From assembly GCA_947474435.1 (NCBI GenBank), contig CANJII010000013.1:1-64000 (forward strand): a stretch of DNA of 64,000 nt, in the 5' to 3' direction. Source of the stretch: Chitinophagaceae bacterium (GTDB lineage: Bacteria; Bacteroidota; Bacteroidia; Chitinophagales; UBA10324). The position numbers and the translations under genes are program-made. This document shows positions 60,737 through 64,000 of this stretch, one piece after another; positions within the stretch are counted from its first letter, which is position 1, and every line of letters starts with the position of its first letter. The notes under the pieces are model-generated. The model was not told the DNA's origin and did no database searches. It worked only from the letters and a program-made list of their open reading frames with translations.

Positions 60737-62233
60737 TTAAAATTTTGCCGAGGCGGTTCCTCCGGCTGTAATGTTAATGAGTTGTTCTTTTGTATCGGTA
60801 GTTTTTTTCGACATTTTTGATCTGAAAACTATTTTGTAAGTGCCGGGCTGCAACGCTATTGTTTCCATTCCGCCGAATCCATTGAGTGAATAAATTTTTT
60901 GCCAGTTGGTACCGTTAAGCCAAAGAATTCCTCCATAACCCGGAACTGTTTTTTGTATGGATAATACTCCGGGAGTTGGAATTTCAATGGTTGTGGTTTT
61001 ACTCTGAGCGATGTCAATGTTGTTCAACCTTGTTCGGGGCAGCGTGAGAAATTCCAGATCATATTTTCCGCAAATTAATTTTTGAGTCGAATTTATTTCC
61101 TGCACACTTACTGTTCCATATTTATCACTTTGCTTTACTAGACATTTTATTTTGCTGTTGATGTTGTTGTTAATTGTTTTCCCTTGCAGTTTTATAAATA
61201 AAAATCCTTGCGGTGCTGGAACATTCACTTTATTAATACTCTTGGGTGCAAGTTCAATGTCTTTCAGTTCAACTGGTGGGGTTGTTTGCACCACTAAATT
61301 ATATGCACTTACAGGATCAAGATTTACAGTATCAGAAATTCCTTTGTAATTAAGTGTATGAGTATAGTTGTATCGGATAGCTCCGCTGCGGTTATCGTAA
61401 AAAGTCATGACAGCATCTGTCTCCGAAGCATTGCTATTTATATCAAGCAGATTAACCTGTATGAAAGTTGGATTGAGTGCTGCATTTAAAATTTGTTGCA
61501 TTGCATTTTTAAATCCTTGCGGGTCTTGCGCATTATAAAATGCACCCATGCATTGCAAATTAGCAACAATTGAATTATCAGCATTCAACCCAATGATGAA
61601 CGGTCGAAGGAACACTCCGTTTTTTTGTAACGCAAGCGAAACCGCACATGGATCAGTATCACAACTTTCAGCGCCATCAGTAATTAAGATTAAAATATTT
61701 CTTGTGTTAACATCTTTCGGAAAATCATTCGCTGCTTTTTCCATCGACATGCTGATTGGAGTAATTCCCATTGGCTCCAGATTTTTCAATGATTCTTTTA
61801 TGATACCTGCATTATTACCCCCAAATGGCACCAGCAATTTTGTATCGTAACAATCATTCAATGAAGCAATAGTTTGACTGCCGTACACACGCAATCCCAA
61901 TTCAATATTCGGTTTGCGTTTGAGTGTATCAATAATTTCTCCGAGAATTCTTTTCGCCACATCCATGCGCGGTTCATTTCCCCACGACACCATCATGCTT
62001 GATGAGGCATCAACTAAAAATAAAATTCTTGTGACTGGAGCGGCCGTTACAGTTTGAGCGGAGCTCTTCGACAAGCTCAGAGTGACAACTGCGAGTGAAA
62101 AAATAAAAGCGAAAAATGCGCTTCGCAGTTTCGGTTCGTGGGGAGACGGAACGAGGCAAAGACAAATGCTCTTCGACAAGCTCAAGGTGACAGCTGCAAT
62201 TGAATTAATAAAAATGAAAAAATTCGTTCTCAT
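60737..62233 (-). CDS. Exported von Willebrand A protein with repeat-derived signal region
   Basis: 498 aa. The N-terminal ~65 residues are unusual: two hydrophobic stretches ('FFIFINSIAAVTLSLSKS', 'FFAFIFSLAVVTLSLSKSS') each end in 'VTLSLSKS', the translation of a REP-like repeat, before 'AQTVTAAP'. Next is a VWA domain (about 67-260) with the MIDAS motif 'LFLVDASSSMM', 'PMGITPISMSMEKAANDFP' and 'ILITDGAESCD'. Residues about 270-498 are beta-sandwich units shared with the upstream gene ('IQVNLLDINSNASETDAVMTF', 'LNPDP'-type loops). It overlaps the upstream VWA gene by 4 bp (ATGA) and precedes the transketolase subunit gene by 3 bp. Confidence 0.85.
   Translation of the reverse strand: MRTNFFIFINSIAAVTLSLSKSICLCLVPSPHEPKLRSAFFAFIFSLAVVTLSLSKSSAQTVTAAPVTRILFLVDASSSMMVSWGNEPRMDVAKRILGEIIDTLKRKPNIELGLRVYGSQTIASLNDCYDTKLLVPFGGNNAGIIKESLKNLEPMGITPISMSMEKAANDFPKDVNTRNILILITDGAESCDTDPCAVSLALQKNGVFLRPFIIGLNADNSIVANLQCMGAFYNAQDPQGFKNAMQQILNAALNPTFIQVNLLDINSNASETDAVMTFYDNRSGAIRYNYTHTLNYKGISDTVNLDPVSAYNLVVQTTPPVELKDIELAPKSINKVNVPAPQGFLFIKLQGKTINNNINSKIKCLVKQSDKYGTVSVQEINSTQKLICGKYDLEFLTLPRTRLNNIDIAQSKTTTIEIPTPGVLSIQKTVPGYGGILWLNGTNWQKIYSLNGFGGMETIALQPGTYKIVFRSKMSKKTTDTKEQLINITAGGTASAKF
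62063..62116 (-). repeat. REP-like repeat copy B in VWA signal region
   Basis: On the minus strand it reads TTTTTCGCTTTTATT, then TCACTCGCAGTTGTCACTC, then TGAGCTTGTCGAAGAGC. It aligns over 54 nt with copy A (62168-62221), and the GAGCTTGTCGAAG core is the same as in ctaA at 16.88 kb. Placed just before the probable signal-peptide cleavage site. Confidence 0.8.
62168..62221 (-). repeat. REP-like repeat copy A in VWA signal region
   Basis: On the minus strand it reads TTTTTCATTTTTATTAATTC, then AATTGCAGCTGTCACCT, then TGAGCTTGTCGAAGAGC. The left part codes the hydrophobic run and the right part the 'LSLSKS' run. Between A and B lie about 51 nt ('ICLCLVPSPHEPKLRSA'), itself with a GCCTCGTTCCG / CACGAACC pattern. 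Confidence 0.8.
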
Positions 62234-63582
62234 AGTTTCACCTGAATAGTTTTGTTTGATGAAACAGTAAATACTTTTTGCTGGGTAAGGTTGGCGCGCT
62301 TTCCTTTATCAGGACGGAAAATCAAAATGTATTCGCCTGGCTGCACCTGCAAACTCACATTTGTTTTCAGTGCATTGAAATCATAAACTTTTGTGAGTGC
62401 ATTATTTTCTTTTACAAATAAAGCTGCAACAACCAACTGCATTGGCTGAAGTGTAACAGTGCCCGGAACTAAAATATGAACTTCGGTTTCGGGTGACTGC
62501 TGCATGCGCACCCCGTATTTATATATTCTTGGAACAGTGAGAATTTCAAAATCATAATCACCGGCTAAATATTTTCTGGTAGAATTAAAATCCTGTACAT
62601 ATAAAATTTCTTCCGTGCCGACTTTTCGAACAATGCATTGAACAGGAGTGTATGAATTTGTTTGTCCGTCAATCACCAAATTCAATTTTCCCTGCGGCAC
62701 ATCCAATGCGATCATGTTGTGTTTTCCCGGAAGCAATTCAATATTATCTTTTCTTACCGGTGGGAAAGTGTGTACAACCAAATCGTATCTTCCTTTCGGG
62801 TCGAGTCGAAGTGTATCGGGAATTCCCTGTGCATCCAATGTGTGCACGAAATTGAAAAGCGTTTTGTGCGAGTAGTGGTCGAGGAAACTCATTTCCACAT
62901 TTGTTTCGTTCGGCATTCCGTAAGCATCTAATAAATTCACCTGCACCGTTGTTCGGTTCAAAGCTTGTTTTATAACTGCATTCAATACACCACCAAATTC
63001 ATTTTCATCTGCCACATCGTAATAAGTTCCGAGGCAGTTGAAGAATTTTTTCAGCGAATCAGTAATTCCTAACCCAACGATAAATGGTTTGAGTGCAATT
63101 TTTTTTTGTTGAAATAATTCAGCAAGGTCGCATGGATTTCCGCCGCAGGTTTCTATTCCATCTGTAATTAAAATAATAGAATTGTATGCATTTGAATCTT
63201 TCGGAAAATCATTCAATGATTGTTCGAGCGCATAGGTGATTGGTGTTTGGCCCTGAGGATTTATTCGGTTGAGTGCGAGTTTAATATTTGCCGAATTTTT
63301 TTTCGCGAATGGAACTTCGAGTTTCGTGTCTTTACAATTATTTTGCACCTTCGGATATTGATGCCCGACAACACGCAATGCAAATTCAACTTTCGGATTG
63401 GTGCGCTCCATACTATCAATAAACGAAACGAGAATATTTCCGGCTAATTCAAACTTCACTTGTTGCTGAAATTTTTGTTTCATGCTTCCGCTTCCATCGA
63501 GAACAATTAATACGCGGGAAGTTTGTGCGAAATTTTTTTCAGCACATAAAAAAATAATAACAAAAAGTAAAATTCTTTTCAG
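62230..63582 (-). CDS. Exported von Willebrand A protein, probable CTG start
   Basis: The track starts at Met34, but the frame is open upstream and gives 'KRILLFVIIFLCAEKNFAQTSRVLIVLDGSGSM', a signal peptide joined to the VWA MIDAS motif DGSGS. The only sensible first codon there is CTG at 63582-63580 (ahead of AAA AGA), and no ATG, GTG or TTG lies between it and the upstream in-frame stop. The gene would then encode 450 aa. The VWA domain continues through 'PQGQTPITYALEQSLNDFP' and 'ILITDGIETCGGNPC'; beta-sandwich units like those of the next gene follow. Overlaps the next VWA gene by 4 bp (ATGA). Probably surface or periplasmic binding proteins. Confidence 0.75.
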   Translation of the reverse strand: MKRILLFVIIFLCAEKNFAQTSRVLIVLDGSGSMKQKFQQQVKFELAGNILVSFIDSMERTNPKVEFALRVVGHQYPKVQNNCKDTKLEVPFAKKNSANIKLALNRINPQGQTPITYALEQSLNDFPKDSNAYNSIILITDGIETCGGNPCDLAELFQQKKIALKPFIVGLGITDSLKKFFNCLGTYYDVADENEFGGVLNAVIKQALNRTTVQVNLLDAYGMPNETNVEMSFLDHYSHKTLFNFVHTLDAQGIPDTLRLDPKGRYDLVVHTFPPVRKDNIELLPGKHNMIALDVPQGKLNLVIDGQTNSYTPVQCIVRKVGTEEILYVQDFNSTRKYLAGDYDFEILTVPRIYKYGVRMQQSPETEVHILVPGTVTLQPMQLVVAALFVKENNALTKVYDFNALKTNVSLQVQPGEYILIFRPDKGKRANLTQQKVFTVSSNKTIQVKL

Positions 63583-63639
63583 GTTTCGAAGGAGTTTATT
63601 TGAGAACGAAAAAAACCGAATTCAATTGTGAAATTATTT

Positions 63640-63701
63640 ACCGCAGAGGCGCCAAGACCCAGAGATAAATTATTTCCTCTGCGACTCTGCGCCTCTGCGG
63701 T
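63640..63701. repeat. REP-like palindrome 'ACCGCAGAGGCGC'
   Basis: Perfect 13-bp arms ACCGCAGAGGCGC (63640-63652) and GCGCCTCTGCGGT (63689-63701) with 36 bp between them, in which further short complementary pieces (CAGAG/CTCTG) occur. It lies between the transketolase N-terminal subunit and the VWA gene. Sequences of the form 'GCAGAGGCGC..GCGCCTCTGC' are a familiar intergenic repeat of Bacteroidota and other bacteria. Confidence 0.85.
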
Positions 63702-63710
63702 TAGTTATTT

Positions 63711-64000
63711 TTAGTAATCTCCCAAAGTAACAGGCAATTGCTCCAGCGCTTTTGCCAGTTGCGCATCATTCGGTGCAATACCGTGCCATTCGTGACTGCC
63801 CATCATAAAGTCAACACCAAATCCCATAATTGTTTTCATCAATACAACGGTTGGTTTGCCTTTTCCGGTTATTGATTTTGCTTCTTGCATGGTGCTTAAA
63901 ATTTCTTCCATCACATTGCCGTTTATCTGCAACACCTGCCAGCCGAATGATTCGAACTTTGCTTTCAAATCTAAGTTCGCCATTACTTTTTCTGTAGGTC
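63711..64000 (-). CDS. Transketolase N-terminal subunit, C-terminal part only (runs off window)
   Basis: The visible 96 residues read 'PTEKVMANLDLKAKFESFGWQVLQ' (frame open to the window edge) and end 'ALEQLPVTLGDY'. 'MKTIMGFGVDFMMGSHEWHG' is the ThDP-domain end of transketolase N-subunits, with the conserved His-Glu-Trp-His-Gly. The ATG at 63983 is internal, so I extend it to 64000. It should pair with the C-terminal subunit at 59750-60733, with two VWA genes in between. Confidence 0.9.
   Translation of the reverse strand, partial: PTEKVMANLDLKAKFESFGWQVLQINGNVMEEILSTMQEAKSITGKGKPTVVLMKTIMGFGVDFMMGSHEWHGIAPNDAQLAKALEQLPVTLGDY

Noticed and set aside
59750-64000. Transketolase seen as one gene broken by insertion
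   Set aside because: Separate N- and C-terminal subunits are a normal form of the enzyme, both pieces have clean ends, and the C-subunit has its own ATG and a complete domain.

Overview
The window is AT-rich chromosomal DNA from a Bacteroidota bacterium (Chitinophagales/Sphingobacteriia/Flavobacteriia-like; species not determinable). The evidence is a high density of type IX secretion system (T9SS) cargo: nine intact genes with type A sorting tails ('YPNP...G.Y.V' style), two giant proteins with the gliding-motility type B C-terminus ('FTPNNDGVNDIF' style), PKD and Ig-like arrays, LytS/LytTR-type signalling, promoters that resemble the Bacteroidota -7 box TAnnTTTG, and almost no Shine-Dalgarno signals.

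Layout. 1-0.3 kb: the 5' end of an ORF6N-domain gene and a fossil of a T9SS tail. 0.5-4.8 kb: an Asp-box propeller lipoprotein, a class III aminotransferase, a small membrane protein and an FAD oxidoreductase. 4.9 kb: tRNA-Phe. 5.2-20.5 kb: a cell-surface region with two repeat-rich giants (1773 and 1017 aa), two other T9SS proteins, a LytS/LytTR two-component pair and heme A synthase. 20.6-27.2 kb: an M20 peptidase, cysC-cysD-cysN (PAPS synthesis), a GT-C-like membrane glycosyltransferase and a lipoprotein hydrolase. 27.3-30.6 kb: two tandem secreted proteins joining a c-type heme domain to a copper monooxygenase domain with the PHM-type ligands. 30.6-42.2 kb: metabolic and membrane genes (DUF4199, icd, RNase J-like MBL protein, hutU, GT-like protein, DinB, LTA-synthase-like protein). 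42.4-47.9 kb: an ECF sigma factor with a small acidic partner ORF, uvrA and two exported proteins. 48-54 kb: a conserved-unknown/M23/bcp group and a second 'anchor V' protein. 53.9-59.6 kb, minus strand: LysE exporter plus GH3 ligase, then two T9SS proteins. 59.7-64 kb, minus strand: a split transketolase whose two halves flank two von Willebrand A (VWA) proteins, apparently one operon.

The most notable features not explained by single genes are these. Short interspersed palindromic or REP-like sequences occur between and inside genes: a 64-bp palindrome at 1.5 kb, the 'GAGCTTGTCGAAG' repeat inside heme A synthase and twice inside the signal peptide of a VWA protein, a 62-bp palindrome at 63.65 kb, and a nested-hairpin element at 42.7 kb. 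There is also a likely CTG start on one VWA gene, and a transcription terminator that ends directly at the start codon of the DUF4199 gene. No CRISPR array, intact insertion sequence, rRNA gene or replication origin was seen.
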